Shown here: piece after piece, positions 7,622 to 17,070 of the stretch
How positions within the stretch are numbered: position 1 is the stretch's first letter
Layout: each line of letters opens with the position of its first letter
DNA from: an uncultured Lachnospiraceae bacterium
GTDB lineage: Bacteria; Bacillota; Clostridia; Lachnospirales; Lachnospiraceae
DNA: 64,000 nucleotides
NCBI GenBank assembly: GCA_947173495.1
Contig: CAMWFQ010000025.1
Span: 1-64,000, forward strand
Reading direction: 5' to 3'
Made by a program: the position numbers and the translations under genes
Notes under the pieces: generated by a model
The model's database searches: none
Seen by the model: the letters and a program-made list of their open reading frames with translations, nothing else
What the model was told of the DNA's origin: nothing

Positions 7622-7865
7622 CTCTGCTTTCCGTCTGTGCTCTCGCTGCAATGGTCTCAGGCAAAAGAGCCGACAGGACCAGCTGACTGTTCTCCATCAC
7701 AAGCACCGACTTGGTTTTTCTCCCCTGGGTGGCATCAATCGCATTCCCGGCCTCCTTCGCCCTCTGAACCAGACGCTTGACCGGCGCCGAATCCGGGCTT
7801 ACGATGGCTATGATCTTACCGGAATTTACGATATTGCCAAACCCGATATGAATCAGCTTGCTCAT
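7605..7865 (-). CDS. remA: RemA/DUF370 DNA-binding regulator
   Basis: The 86-residue product belongs to the RemA (DUF370) family. In Bacillus subtilis RemA is a DNA-binding activator of biofilm matrix and osmoprotection genes. The conserved N-terminal half LIHIGFGNIVNSGKIIAIVS and the central ATQGRKTKSVLVMENSQ block are typical. The position between yicC and gmk is conserved in Firmicutes. Its role in this organism is inferred from the family only. Confidence 0.92.
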   Translation of the reverse strand: MSKLIHIGFGNIVNSGKIIAIVSPDSAPVKRLVQRAKEAGNAIDATQGRKTKSVLVMENSQLVLSALLPETIAARAQTESRDENEA

Positions 7866-7879
7866 AAAATTCCCTTCAT

Positions 7880-8758
7880 CTATTCTATATTCTGAATTTG
7901 TTCCCTTACCTTTTCGATCTCTGTTTTCAGTTCAATGGCCCGGTTGGAGATTTCCAGATCTGTAATTTTGGAGAGTATGGTATTGGCCTCCCTGTTCATC
8001 TCCTGGGCGATAAAATCCAGCTTTCTTCCCACGCTTCCGCCCTGAAGCAGCGTATCGCGCGTCGTCTCAATATGACTCCTTAAGCGGACCACCTCTTCGT
8101 CCACACAAACCCTGTCTGCAAAAACTGTAACCTCCATCAACAGCCGGTTTTCATCCACCTTGGCATCCCCCAGAAGCTCCTTTACCTTATCTTCCAGCTT
8201 CTGTCTGTATTCTGCGACGATCTGCGGAGATCTCTGCGCGATGAACGCAACATGGGCAAGCATACCGGAAAGTTTCTCCTGAAGATCCTCCTGCAGATGC
8301 GCTCCTTCCGTGATTCTGGTATCCACAAAACCTGCCGCCGCACCCTGTACCGCTTTTTCCAGAAGAGACCAGATCTTTTCTTCATCCAGATTCTGCTCCT
8401 CCATGGTAAATATTTCAGGATACCTGGACAGTGCGGAAACCCTCACATCATTTTCCAGGGAAAAATCCTCCGCCATTTGATTCAGATACTCCATGTATTC
8501 CGCTGCCAGAGCCCTGTTGTATTTCACACATACATTTGCTTCCGTATAGTCTTCGTATGTGATAAAGAGATCCACTTTTCCCCTCTGGATGTATTTTTTC
8601 AGTTCATTTCTTATGGCTGCCTCAAAACAGTTCAGCTTTTTAGGCATCTTGATATTCACGTCCAGATACCTGTGGTTGACCGACTTCATCTCCACCGTGA
8701 TCTTACGCTCTCTTTCCTCCGCCTCGCATCTGCCATACCCTGTCATACTTCTGATCAT
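7880..8758 (-). CDS. yicC: YicC family endoribonuclease
   Basis: The 292-residue product belongs to the YicC/YloC family, endoribonucleases that act on small RNAs and stress transcripts in bacteria where they were tested. The N-terminal MTGYGRCEAE and SVNHRYLDVNIKMP and the C-terminal LDFIAQEMNREANTILSK block are family hallmarks. The start at 8758 has a strong AGGAGGAAT. A longer reading to 8890 runs through the promoter at 8813-8841 and is rejected. It is the first gene of the core operon. Confidence 0.94.
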   Translation of the reverse strand: MIRSMTGYGRCEAEERERKITVEMKSVNHRYLDVNIKMPKKLNCFEAAIRNELKKYIQRGKVDLFITYEDYTEANVCVKYNRALAAEYMEYLNQMAEDFSLENDVRVSALSRYPEIFTMEEQNLDEEKIWSLLEKAVQGAAAGFVDTRITEGAHLQEDLQEKLSGMLAHVAFIAQRSPQIVAEYRQKLEDKVKELLGDAKVDENRLLMEVTVFADRVCVDEEVVRLRSHIETTRDTLLQGGSVGRKLDFIAQEMNREANTILSKITDLEISNRAIELKTEIEKVREQIQNIE

Positions 8759-8812
8759 GCCATTCCTCCTGCTGCGCCTTCCGGCACTGACGCTCAAATT
8801 CCGGCTTTTTTT

Positions 8813-8841
8813 ATTATAGGCGAAGCATCCGAAAACGTCAA
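8813..8841 (-). promoter_or_regulatory. Promoter of the yicC-remA-gmk-rpoZ operon
   Basis: Minus-strand TTGACG (8836-8841) and TATAAT (8813-8818) are separated by 17 bp, a near-consensus sigma-A promoter. It is back to back with the chemoreceptor promoter 55 bp away. Confidence 0.85.
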
Positions 8842-8872
8842 GGATTTCTGTCTCTTCGATCCTCAAAGACCG

Positions 8873-8902
8873 TTGACAACTCAAAGCCAAAACTCATATA
8901 AT
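8873..8902 (+). promoter_or_regulatory. Promoter of the chemoreceptor gene
   Basis: TTGACA (8873-8878) and TATAAT (8897-8902) are both perfect consensus with an 18 bp spacer. Transcription should begin near 8909, about 55 nt ahead of the chemoreceptor start codon at 8964. Confidence 0.85.
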
Positions 8903-8963
8903 AATAGTGGCTGTAATCCTTTACAGACCATATTATTTTATTATGCAGCGGGGGTACCATCAG

Positions 8964-10937
8964 ATGAAAAGTATTCGAACCAAAATCACCTTATGTCTCA
9001 TTTTAACTGTTCTGACCGCTCTTGTGGCGGCGGGAATATCCAGCATCATACCCAATTACAGGAGCACCATTCTTACTGTGGATCATATGATGAGTGAAAC
9101 CGCCGTCCTGGCGGCGGAACGAGTGGAGCAGGAGCTGACCGCCTACAAAAATGTCGCCATGGATACCGGTTGTATTCCACAGTTGTCCGACCCTTCTGTC
9201 CCGCCGGATGAAAAACAGGCCATTATCAATGAACGCGCTTCCATGCATAACTTTCAGCGCGGAAACATTATCGGATTGGACGGCATCAGCATTTTTGACG
9301 GAAAGGATTACTCTGACCGCGAGTATGTCCGGCAGGCAATGGAAGGCAATGTTTATGTGTCAGAACCCCTGATCAGTAAAATCACGGGGGAACTGTCCAT
9401 TATGGTTGCCGCACCTCTTTATTCGGACGGGATCCACGGCTCGTCCATCGCGGGCGTCGTATACTTCGTCCCACACGAAACCTTTTTAAATGATATCGTC
9501 TCTTCCATTCAGATCGGTGAAAACAGCAGAGCCTACATGATCAACAAGACAGGCGATACCATTGCCGACATCACCCTTGACACGATCACGACTCAAAATA
9601 TTGAAGCGGAAGCCGAAAGTGATTCTTCCCTGAAGGATCTTGCTCTCATTCATGAGGCCATGCGCCGGGGTGAAAACGGATTTGGCAGCTATAAGAGCAC
9701 GACAGGGAATATGTTCGTAGCCTATGCGCCCGTAAGAGATACGGATGGCTGGAGCATTGCAGTTTCTGCACCGCAGCTGAATTATCTTTCTACCACTTAT
9801 AAGGGTATGGCAATCAATATTGCCGTAATGGTGGTTTCCGTATTCATTTCCATTTTTATTGCACTGTTTCTTGCCGGCAGCATTAGCAGGCCGATGAAAG
9901 CCTGCGCCAGACGGATGAAGCTGCTGGTGGAAGGCGACCTGGCAACTCCCATGCCGAAAATCACTACCCGGGATGAGACAGGTATGCTCGCAAAGTCTAC
10001 GGCTCTGCTGGTAGATGGACTGAGTACCGTCATAAACGACATCAGCTATCTTTTAAACGAACTGGCTAATCAGAATTTGAATGTCCGCACACAGCATGAA
10101 GATGTTTATGTGGGCAGTTTTCAGGATATTCTGCTCTCCATGCGTCATATGAAAATTGAGCTGAGCGATATCATGCGGCAGGTCAATCATTCCGCGGATG
10201 AAGTATCTTCCGCAAGCAATATGCTTTCCACAAGCGCGCAGACCCTGAGTCAGGGAACAACGGAGCAGGCCAGCGCCGTAGAAGAGCTGGCAGCGCAGAT
10301 CACCGAAATCTCCCAACAGGCCAAGAGTACTGCCAGCGAAGCATTGACTGTCCGAAGCCAGACTCATAATGCCGGAGAAGAAGTATCACAATGTAATCAA
10401 CAGATGCAAAAGCTCATGGCTGCCATGGATAAAATTCAAACCAGCTCCCGTGAAATTGAAAAAATCCTGAAAACAATAGATGACATCGCATTCCAGACCA
10501 ACATTCTGGCGTTGAACGCCGCCGTGGAAGCCGCCAGAGCCGGAGATGCCGGCAAAGGCTTTGCAGTGGTGGCGGAGGAGGTCCGCAGTCTGGCCGGAAA
10601 ATCTGCGGAAGCTGCCAAGAATACTTCCTCTCTCATCCAGCACTCTACCGGTGCCGTACATGAAGGTTCGGAAATTGCAAATCATACGGCGGATATCCTC
10701 TCAGAAGTAGTAAACAGTATCCAGTCCGTGGTAGATTCTATTGACAGTATTGCTACCATTTCAAACGATCAGGCGGATGCTGTCTGGCAGGTTTCAGAAG
10801 GAATCAATCAGATATCTGTAGTCGTACAGACCAACAGTACTACGGCGCAGGAAGGTGCCGCTGCCAGTGAACAGCTCTCCACAGAGGCTGCGGGATTAAA
10901 GCAAATGGTAGGACGATTCACTCTCGCCAGCGAATAA
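8964..10937 (+). CDS. Methyl-accepting chemotaxis protein with Cache sensor
   Basis: The 657-residue transmembrane receptor has an N-terminal membrane segment (residues 7-30), an extracellular region resembling a double Cache domain (about 35-280), a second membrane segment (about 285-310), a HAMP linker and a cytoplasmic signalling domain. The hairpin tip is clear: [20 protein letters not shown] followed by [19 protein letters not shown]. Start 8964 is chosen because the predicted transcription start lies near 8909 and GGGGG precedes this ATG. There is no C-terminal pentapeptide for CheR. No chemotaxis or flagellar genes are adjacent, so it is an orphan receptor; the ligand is unknown. Confidence 0.93.
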   Translation: MKSIRTKITLCLILTVLTALVAAGISSIIPNYRSTILTVDHMMSETAVLAAERVEQELTAYKNVAMDTGCIPQLSDPSVPPDEKQAIINERASMHNFQRGNIIGLDGISIFDGKDYSDREYVRQAMEGNVYVSEPLISKITGELSIMVAAPLYSDGIHGSSIAGVVYFVPHETFLNDIVSSIQIGENSRAYMINKTGDTIADITLDTITTQNIEAEAESDSSLKDLALIHEAMRRGENGFGSYKSTTGNMFVAYAPVRDTDGWSIAVSAPQLNYLSTTYKGMAINIAVMVVSVFISIFIALFLAGSISRPMKACARRMKLLVEGDLATPMPKITTRDETGMLAKSTALLVDGLSTVINDISYLLNELANQNLNVRTQHEDVYVGSFQDILLSMRHMKIELSDIMRQVNHSADEVSSASNMLSTSAQTLSQGTTEQASAVEELAAQITEISQQAKSTASEALTVRSQTHNAGEEVSQCNQQMQKLMAAMDKIQTSSREIEKILKTIDDIAFQTNILALNAAVEAARAGDAGKGFAVVAEEVRSLAGKSAEAAKNTSSLIQHSTGAVHEGSEIANHTADILSEVVNSIQSVVDSIDSIATISNDQADAVWQVSEGINQISVVVQTNSTTAQEGAAASEQLSTEAAGLKQMVGRFTLASE

Positions 10938-10946
10938 GACTGTCAT

Positions 10947-11045
10947 GCTGTGCCAGCAGTAAATTTTCCTTTGCAGGCCTGCGCAATCGAGCAGGGGCGA
11001 TTTTCTCCCTGCTTGCCGCACCGGGCGTTTCCTTATGCGCCCGTG
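10947..11045 (+). repeat. Family B double-hairpin repeat, locus 1
   Basis: Downstream of the chemoreceptor stop codon, the element carries CAATCGAGCAGGGG with its partner TCCCTGCTTG, followed by a second hairpin with arms CGGGCG and CGCCCG around TTTCCTTATG. It has the same layout as six other loci in the window, but the arm sequences differ while still pairing. Confidence 0.8.
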
Positions 11046-11053
11046 TGCATTAT

Positions 11054-11100
11054 AAGGCGTATGGATTCCCTTTGACGAATCCATACGCCTTTGTTTTTTT
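11054..11100 (+). terminator. Intrinsic terminator of the chemoreceptor gene
   Basis: A perfect 15-bp stem (AAGGCGTATGGATTC and its complement, eight-base loop) is followed by TTGTTTTTTT. It lies between the family B repeat and the convergent lactonase gene and could serve both. Confidence 0.93.
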
Positions 11101-11116
11101 GTAAAATATTCTCCTC

Positions 11117-12178
11117 TTATTCTCTTCTCACTGCTGTCACAAATACCGGCTGCGGAACTTCCAGCTCTGACAGGATTTTGCTTATTTTTCCCGTCTCTGC
11201 ATCTCTGCCGCACAGAACCACATTGCCGCTGTACTGATTGGCGATCAGTACATAATCGTCATCCGGCGTAATACAGAAATTTCTCGGTCCTTCTCCAAAG
11301 GATGGAAAATACCCGATGCACTCTGCTTTCCCGGTTTTAGCGTCTACTGCGTATCCGGTAATACAGTCCTCGCCCCGGTTCGATATATACAGATATCGGC
11401 GGTCTGCTGAAAAATGAATGTCTGCGGCAGTATTCATCCTGCTGTCCCCCTTTGGAAGCGTTGAAACAGATTGTATGACAGCATATCCGCCGGATCCGGT
11501 CTTCCTCTTCATAACATGGAGCTTATTCCCCATCTCTGTCACCAGATACAGATAGCGCTGATCCGGCGTAAACACAAAATGCCGCGGCCCCTCTCCTGCC
11601 GGCACCTTCACCTGCATTTGATCCGGCGCGGTCTCCAGACTGCCATCCTCTTTCACCTGATAGCAGAACAGCTGGTCCAGTCCCAGATCAGCCGCATACA
11701 GGTATCGTGCGTCTGATGAAATTCCGGTAGCATGTACATGAGGTCCTTCCTGTCTTCCCTCTTTGTCATATCCAATGCCTTCATGCTGAACAAACGCCGA
11801 TACTCTCTGCGGAATTCCTCTGTCATCCATCTCGCATACCACTGCGCTTCCACTGTTATAGTTTGCCATACTGATGTGTCTCTGATCCGGCCACACTTTT
11901 ACATGGCACATTCCTGCTCCTTCTGTGGAAAATCTGTTCAAGAATTTCAGTTCTCCGCTTCTTTCATCTCTCTCATATGTGGTAACCGCCCCTCCCTTCT
12001 GCAGTTCATTGGCCGCATACAGGCGATTTTCCATTACCGCAAGGAATGAAGGATTCTCCACATGTTCCGGATATGCATTCCTGATTTCCAGCTTCTCTCC
12101 TTCCGTATCAAATATCCCCTGGTAGATTCCCCGGCTGCCTGAGCCCGAATAAGTCCCTATATAAAAAACACCGTTCAT
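11117..12178 (-). CDS. Lactonase (YbhE/6-phosphogluconolactonase-like beta-propeller)
   Basis: The 353-residue cytosolic protein belongs to the lactonase family of seven-bladed beta-propellers (PF10282), whose E. coli member is 6-phosphogluconolactonase. Typical blade motifs are [12 protein letters not shown] at the N terminus, HATGISSDARYLYAADLG, GPRHFVFTPDQRYLY and SNRGEDCI, followed by FGEGPRNFCITPDDDYVLIANQ near the end. The start has GGAGG ten bases upstream. Nothing nearby belongs to the pentose phosphate pathway, so the substrate is inferred from family only. Confidence 0.88.
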   Translation of the reverse strand: MNGVFYIGTYSGSGSRGIYQGIFDTEGEKLEIRNAYPEHVENPSFLAVMENRLYAANELQKGGAVTTYERDERSGELKFLNRFSTEGAGMCHVKVWPDQRHISMANYNSGSAVVCEMDDRGIPQRVSAFVQHEGIGYDKEGRQEGPHVHATGISSDARYLYAADLGLDQLFCYQVKEDGSLETAPDQMQVKVPAGEGPRHFVFTPDQRYLYLVTEMGNKLHVMKRKTGSGGYAVIQSVSTLPKGDSRMNTAADIHFSADRRYLYISNRGEDCITGYAVDAKTGKAECIGYFPSFGEGPRNFCITPDDDYVLIANQYSGNVVLCGRDAETGKISKILSELEVPQPVFVTAVRRE

Positions 12179-12396
12179 TTGCTCTTCCTCCTCTCTTCTC
12201 CATTATGACCTGTTCCGGCTGCAAAAGCAACCTTATGTTCTCACAGAATATGCATAAACAGCGCATTTCCGGCTGAATTGCTACGCTATTTCTTCCATGA
12301 TTAAAAATTGGATATTGACCAAATCAGCCAAATGTTGTAGCCTAATTTATAAATCAACACAATATAATAACGCAGATCTTCTGAAGCGGAAAAAAT

Positions 12397-13059
12397 ATGA
12401 ATTCAAAATTAAAACTTTCATCAGGCATTATCATCCCTTTTTGTTTCATTCTCTTAACTATATGTCTGCTCACTTTTCTCAGTCCCAGGACTCCTATGGT
12501 TGCCCTTACATTCGACGATGGTCCTCATGAGATTTATACTGCAGAGATATTAGATATTCTGGAAGAGAATCATGCGGTTGCCACCTTTTTCGAGCTGGGA
12601 TCGAACATCAGTAAATGCCCGGAGCAGCTGGCCCGGGCTGCTTCCATGGGCTGTGAACTCGGGAGTCATTCCTATTCCCATGGGAATTTAGCAACGATGG
12701 ATCTGGAAGATATACTCGCGGATCTGGAGGCTGCCGACAGGGAATTTGTTCATGCAACGGGCACCTCTCCTTCACTTCTGCGCCCGCCGGGAGGCCAGTA
12801 CAATCAGCAGCTCCTCCGTGAATCCGGCAAGACCATCGTTACCTGGACAATAGATACCCGTGACTGGGAGTCCCGGGATGCGCAGACCATTGTCGAGTAT
12901 ATAAAAAGTCTGGATACACTGGATGGACAGATCGTCCTGATGCACAGCATTTACGGCAGCAGCGTTGAAGCCACACGCGAGCTTGTTCCCTGGCTTCAGG
13001 AGCAGGGCTACCAGCTGGTAACGGTCTCAGAACTGTTGACGAATTATTACAAAAAGTAG
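12397..13059 (+). CDS. Polysaccharide (peptidoglycan) deacetylase
   Basis: The 220-residue protein has an N-terminal membrane anchor or signal (residues 8-28) and a NodB domain, placing it outside the membrane. All five NodB motifs are present: TFDDGP (38-43), HSYSHG with zinc histidines 91 and 95, RPPGGQY (129-135), DTRDW (153-157) and LMH (181-183). It should remove N-acetyl groups from a cell-wall or exopolysaccharide substrate. It is followed 13 bp later by rqcH, so the two may be co-transcribed. The Shine-Dalgarno is weak. Confidence 0.92.
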   Translation: MNSKLKLSSGIIIPFCFILLTICLLTFLSPRTPMVALTFDDGPHEIYTAEILDILEENHAVATFFELGSNISKCPEQLARAASMGCELGSHSYSHGNLATMDLEDILADLEAADREFVHATGTSPSLLRPPGGQYNQQLLRESGKTIVTWTIDTRDWESRDAQTIVEYIKSLDTLDGQIVLMHSIYGSSVEATRELVPWLQEQGYQLVTVSELLTNYYKK

Positions 13060-13072
13060 AAAGGAATCACTC

Positions 13073-14830
13073 ATGGCATTTGACGGAATCACCATTGCAG
13101 CATTGGTAAAGGAATTAAAAGGCGCTCTTTCAGGCGGGCGCATTTACAAGATCGCCCAGCCAGAAAATGATGAACTGCTGCTTACCATAAAAACAGCCGA
13201 TGGAGGCCAGAGACGGCTTCTCATTTCAGCCAGCGCCTCTCTTCCGCTGATTTATCTGACAGAAAATAACAAGCCCAGCCCCATGACCGCTCCGGGATTT
13301 TGTATGCTGCTGCGCAAGCATCTGCAAAACGGCCGGATCACGGATCTCACCCAGCCCGGACTGGAGCGCATCATTCATCTTCATATCGATCACTTAAATG
13401 AGATGGGAGATCTCTGCCATAAACGTCTGATCGTGGAAATCATGGGCAAACACAGCAACATTATCTTCGCAGACGAGAACGATATGATCATTGACAGTAT
13501 CAAGCATATCTCCGGCATGGTCAGCTCCGTGCGGGAAGTGCTTCCCGGACGGCCCTACTTTATCCCCATGACCCAGGACAAGCAAAATCCTCTGTGCGCA
13601 GATTTCTCTTCCTTCAAAAATACTTTGACCGGCAGTCATATGCCCGTCTATAAAGCGCTGTACAGCTTTTATACCGGGCTTTCTCCCGTAATGGCCCAGG
13701 AAATCTGCCATCGGGGAGGTCTCGATGGAGATACCTCCACTGCCTTTTTCACAGAAACGCCGGAAGGAGAAGAAATACTGCAAAAGCTTTATACTTCTTT
13801 CGAATGCATTATGACGCAGATAAAGGAAGGAGACTTTCATCCTGCCATCTTCTATGAGAAGGGCGTGCCTGCAGAATATGCACCCCTTCCTCTCACCATA
13901 TACAGTCAGGACGATGCCCGTTTCTTTGACTCCGTCAGTCAGTTGTTGGAACAATACTATGCTGAAAAAAACACATTTACCCGCATCCGCCAGAAATCAG
14001 CAGATCTGCGCAAGATCGTCCAGACTGCCCTGGAACGTAATATCAAAAAATATGATCTTCAGGTAAAGCAGATGCAGGATACAGAAAAGAAGGACAAGTA
14101 CCGGATCTATGGAGAGCTCCTGAATACCTACGGCTATGAGGCCTCTGTGGGAGATAAGTCCCTGGAAGCATTAAATTATTATACCAATGAAATGATGACG
14201 ATTCCTTTGGACCCGCTCCTGTCTCCTTCCGAAAATGCAAAAAAATATTTTGACAAATATGGCAAGCTCAAGCGTACCTATGAGGCTTTATCCACCCTTA
14301 CAGCCCAGGTGAAAGAAGAAATCGATCACCTGGAGTCCATCCAGGCCGCTCTGGACATTGCCCTTCGGGAAGAAGATCTGATACAGATCAAGGAAGAACT
14401 GATCGACAACGGATATATCCGCCGCAAAGGAAATGCCAAAAAGGTTAAATTCACCAGCCGGCCTTTCCATTACGTAAACCGCGATGGCTTTCACATGTAT
14501 GTAGGAAAAAATAACTTCCAGAACGATGATCTCACATTCAAATTTGCCTCCGGAGGCGACTGGTGGTTCCACGCCAAAGGAATTCCCGGTTCCCACGTAG
14601 TCGTCAAGACCGAAGGCGCCGAGCTTCCTGACAGCGCTTTCGAGGACGCCGCAAGACTGGCCGCCCATTATTCCAAAGCACGCGGGCAGGATAAGGTTGA
14701 GATCGACTATACCGAAAAGAAAAATGTGAAAAAGCCAAACGGAAGCAAACCCGGATTCGTGGTCTACTATACCAATTATTCCATGATAATTGATTCGGAC
14801 CTGTCCTCTCTTACACTCATAGAGGATTGA
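13073..14830 (+). CDS. rqcH: Rqc2 homologue RqcH (NFACT protein)
   Basis: The 585-residue protein is an NFACT family member. In Bacillus RqcH binds stalled 50S-peptidyl-tRNA complexes and adds alanine tails for degradation; older annotations call it fibronectin-binding protein. The N-terminal domain starts with FDGITIAALVKEL and contains LIVEIMGKHSNIIF (about 120-135). A coiled-coil middle (about 295-420) follows, then the C-terminal NFACT-R domain with GFHMYVGKNNFQNDDLT and WWFHAKGIPGSHVVVK. Lengths and domain order are normal. A Shine-Dalgarno AAAGGA precedes the start. Confidence 0.95.
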   Translation: MAFDGITIAALVKELKGALSGGRIYKIAQPENDELLLTIKTADGGQRRLLISASASLPLIYLTENNKPSPMTAPGFCMLLRKHLQNGRITDLTQPGLERIIHLHIDHLNEMGDLCHKRLIVEIMGKHSNIIFADENDMIIDSIKHISGMVSSVREVLPGRPYFIPMTQDKQNPLCADFSSFKNTLTGSHMPVYKALYSFYTGLSPVMAQEICHRGGLDGDTSTAFFTETPEGEEILQKLYTSFECIMTQIKEGDFHPAIFYEKGVPAEYAPLPLTIYSQDDARFFDSVSQLLEQYYAEKNTFTRIRQKSADLRKIVQTALERNIKKYDLQVKQMQDTEKKDKYRIYGELLNTYGYEASVGDKSLEALNYYTNEMMTIPLDPLLSPSENAKKYFDKYGKLKRTYEALSTLTAQVKEEIDHLESIQAALDIALREEDLIQIKEELIDNGYIRRKGNAKKVKFTSRPFHYVNRDGFHMYVGKNNFQNDDLTFKFASGGDWWFHAKGIPGSHVVVKTEGAELPDSAFEDAARLAAHYSKARGQDKVEIDYTEKKNVKKPNGSKPGFVVYYTNYSMIIDSDLSSLTLIED

Positions 14831-14867
14831 GTCTTCTTGTCAGTCGGGCAGGGGGAAACCCCTTATT

Positions 14868-14914
14868 GTTAAACATAAGGATGCCTGGGCAGACCCGGCA
14901 TCCTTATGCTTAAC
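14868..14914. terminator. Bidirectional terminator-like hairpin
   Basis: Between convergent rqcH and the lipoprotein gene, CATAAGGATGCC pairs perfectly with GGCATCCTTATG across an 11-base loop, extended by GTTAA/TTAAC after one mismatch. T-runs on both sides are poor, so efficiency is uncertain. Confidence 0.6.
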
Positions 14915-14942
14915 CCGCTCTTTCTGTCTTCCTTCCCATGGC

Positions 14943-16313
14943 TCAGCTTCTCTTAAATCCCTCATAGGCCTGCCTCAACAGTTCTTCGGTTTCATCCTCA
15001 CCTTTCCCTGCAAGCTCGCTTACATCGATCCATTGGATTGAAACCGTTTCTTTACTTAGTCCCATGTCGGTGTAATAAAACTCCGGGAAATTCGTAAATT
15101 CTTCTTCGGTAAGCGCCCTTCCGTTGCAATCCTCGCTGATGGTATGCGCGCTATAATCCTCTCCCTCATAGGTAACGGTCTGGATTGCCAGGGGTGTTTC
15201 CATTATGAAATCATCCACCATGCACAGCGAGCTGATCCTGTACACATAGCAGTCCGGCGAAGCTTTAAGCTGATCATACACAATATAATGATCTCGTATT
15301 TCCTCCGGCGAAAAGGAACGGTAAACCGTCATCTGCTCTTCCATGATGTCCGGCTGAGAATCCCCTTCCCCAAAGGAGTTTTCCAGCTCCTTTACATTTC
15401 CTTCCCCGTCTATCTCGTAGAACCGGCTGTATGTATAGGATCCCGTCCCTCCCTGATTTGCCGCAATCACCTCCAGACGTCCATCATAATCCAGATCCGT
15501 AACCGTGAAGCAATATCTGTCATTTGCAAATTCCACGGGCGGCGCCCATTTGTCCCGCTGCTGCGCCAGCAGTCTAACCTGTGCATCCGTATCATAAAAA
15601 CCCGACAAACTGTTCACATATGCATTATATTCTGTCCACGAGCCGGATAAATCGGACATCGTATCTGTTCGTCCCCGGGTAAGCAGATATTCTTCCAGCC
15701 GGATGTCTCTGTAAAAGGCCGGTCCCTCTTCTGACGGCGCATCCAACCGGTATCCCTCCCCATCCGGATGATCCAGATAAAACATATTGTCGGGATTTTC
15801 CTGCAGAAAGACCTGGGCCTCATTCCATATATCCGTACCGTTTTGATACCTGATCAGCGCGATCACATCCTTCCTCCCATCTCCATTGTAATCCGTAAAA
15901 GATACCGCGCTCACTTCCAGAAAATCATCCGCTTTCAAACGACCGCTTTCCGGAAATGTATAAACCATATTCCCATCCTTTGCAAGCATGAAATGCGGCG
16001 CGCCTTTCTTCCCTTCGGGAACCGCCGATACAAACAGAACCTCCCCCCATTCATCCAGCTCTACCGTAAAGCTCTGCTCTTCTATCATACCCTCTATCTG
16101 TACTCCCGCTGCGCCGCCGGCATCAGCCTCCGTCTGCTCTCTGGCAGCGTCGTCGGCATCCACCTCTGTCTGTTCTCCGGCAGCGTCGCCGGCATTCATC
16201 TCCGACTGCCAGTAGTTCCTCTGCTCTTCCCTGTCTTTCTCGGGCATTCCACACCCTGCCGTGCAGCAAAAAAGCAACAGTAACAGCACAACCCCTTTTC
16301 TTCTTTCCATCAT
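14943..16313 (-). CDS. Lipoprotein with FG-GAP/VCBS-like repeats
   Basis: The 456-residue product has a lipoprotein signal peptide ending in the lipobox TAGC (Cys at about 21), so it should be anchored on the outer face of the membrane. A low-complexity Ala/Asp/Glu linker with an imperfect repeat of about 11 residues (EQTEVDADDAA) follows. The body contains calcium-loop-like motifs DYNGDGRKDV and DLDYDGRLEV, as in FG-GAP/VCBS repeats. It resembles the partial protein at 62970-64000, so the window may hold two paralogues. Function is unknown. GAAGGAGA precedes the two consecutive ATG codons. Confidence 0.8.
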   Translation of the reverse strand: MMERRKGVVLLLLLFCCTAGCGMPEKDREEQRNYWQSEMNAGDAAGEQTEVDADDAAREQTEADAGGAAGVQIEGMIEEQSFTVELDEWGEVLFVSAVPEGKKGAPHFMLAKDGNMVYTFPESGRLKADDFLEVSAVSFTDYNGDGRKDVIALIRYQNGTDIWNEAQVFLQENPDNMFYLDHPDGEGYRLDAPSEEGPAFYRDIRLEEYLLTRGRTDTMSDLSGSWTEYNAYVNSLSGFYDTDAQVRLLAQQRDKWAPPVEFANDRYCFTVTDLDYDGRLEVIAANQGGTGSYTYSRFYEIDGEGNVKELENSFGEGDSQPDIMEEQMTVYRSFSPEEIRDHYIVYDQLKASPDCYVYRISSLCMVDDFIMETPLAIQTVTYEGEDYSAHTISEDCNGRALTEEEFTNFPEFYYTDMGLSKETVSIQWIDVSELAGKGEDETEELLRQAYEGFKRS

Positions 16314-16347
16314 CCCGTCTCCTTCTTATTGATTCATTCCGCGCTCA

Positions 16348-16399
16348 AAAATCTGAGAAAACGCAGAATGCATTCTTATTCTACCTTTTCTCAGATTTT
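16348..16399. promoter_or_regulatory. 14-bp perfect inverted repeat upstream of lipoprotein gene
   Basis: AAAATCTGAGAAAA (16348-16361) is repeated inverted at 16386-16399, with the palindrome AGAATGCATTCT in between. It lies 35 bp upstream of the lipoprotein start and beyond the cotF terminator, a position fitting an operator or leader hairpin. The role is inferred from position only. Confidence 0.4.
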
Positions 16400-16444
16400 G
16401 CTGTCAAGATTGTTTTGGTTTCGGAAAAGGGTTCGAAAAGCTCC

Positions 16445-16469
16445 AAAAGGGACGGATATTTCCGTCCCT
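16445..16469 (-). terminator. Intrinsic terminator of coat protein genes
   Basis: On the minus strand AGGGACGGA pairs with TCCGTCCCT across a four-base loop and runs into TTTT. It follows the cotF-like stop codon by about 20 bp. Confidence 0.8.
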
Positions 16470-16491
16470 GTTCTGTAACCTCAAACCACGA

Positions 16492-16752
16492 TCAGAGCGT
16501 ACCTGTGGTGAACAGACTCTTCACATGATCCACTTCCTCCTGGGTTGCTTTGGAAGCCGGAACATAATAAGATTTCTCTCTTGCAATCTTGTAAAGCTCC
16601 TCCTGAGACTGTTCGCAGGTATTCCGAAACTGCTTTAAGGTCTGCTTCAGCTCCTTGTTCTCTGTCTGTGCGATCATCTCGCCAAAGCGCACCAGTTCAC
16701 CATTGATGCCTGTCAGTGTATCCGCTACCATTGTCTTTTCATTCATCTGCAT
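16492..16752 (-). CDS. CotF-like spore coat protein
   Basis: The 86-residue product resembles the coat F family, which packs in the inner spore coat. Features are the helical N-terminal half (DTLTGINGELVRFGEMI) and the C-terminal segment REKSYYVPASKATQEEV. An in-frame GTG nine codons upstream exists, but AGGAGG lies eight bases before the ATG at 16752, inside that extension, so the shorter start is chosen. It follows a second small coat-type gene by 29 bp and a terminator comes after it. Expected expression is in the mother cell during sporulation. Confidence 0.8.
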   Translation of the reverse strand: MQMNEKTMVADTLTGINGELVRFGEMIAQTENKELKQTLKQFRNTCEQSQEELYKIAREKSYYVPASKATQEEVDHVKSLFTTGTL

Positions 16753-16781
16753 TTTCTGTTCCTCCTGTTTCTGTTCCACAT

Positions 16782-16967
16782 CTACTGCAAAAATTTCATC
16801 AGCTCATTTTTGTTTTCCATGGCAGATTTTGCACCTTTTTCAAAGAACTGTTTGATCTGAGTATCCGTTGCTGCGGACGCATACTCCTTCATTTTGCAGT
16901 GTGACACATCATAACCGCCAATCAGATGGCGCAGGTTCTGTAAGTCAAGTTCTGATAAATTAGCCAT
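16782..16967 (-). CDS. Small coat-associated protein (CotF-like partner)
   Basis: The 61-residue product is helical, with a segment LIGGYDVSHCKMKEYASAA and a basic, Lys-rich C terminus. Its layout resembles the N-terminal half of coat F proteins, and it is paired with the next gene in one transcript, as small spore coat pairs often are in this family. A strong AGGAGGT lies eight bases before the ATG. Assignment to the spore coat rests on this resemblance and on the neighbour. Confidence 0.65.
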   Translation of the reverse strand: MANLSELDLQNLRHLIGGYDVSHCKMKEYASAATDTQIKQFFEKGAKSAMENKNELMKFLQ

Positions 16968-17070
16968 AAAAAAATACCTCCTGAAAATTTTGTCACTTGG
17001 ACGTTGTTATTGTTTCCAGAAGGTACACTTTTATACTTATCCTATTTGATTATATTTGATTCTGCAGATT

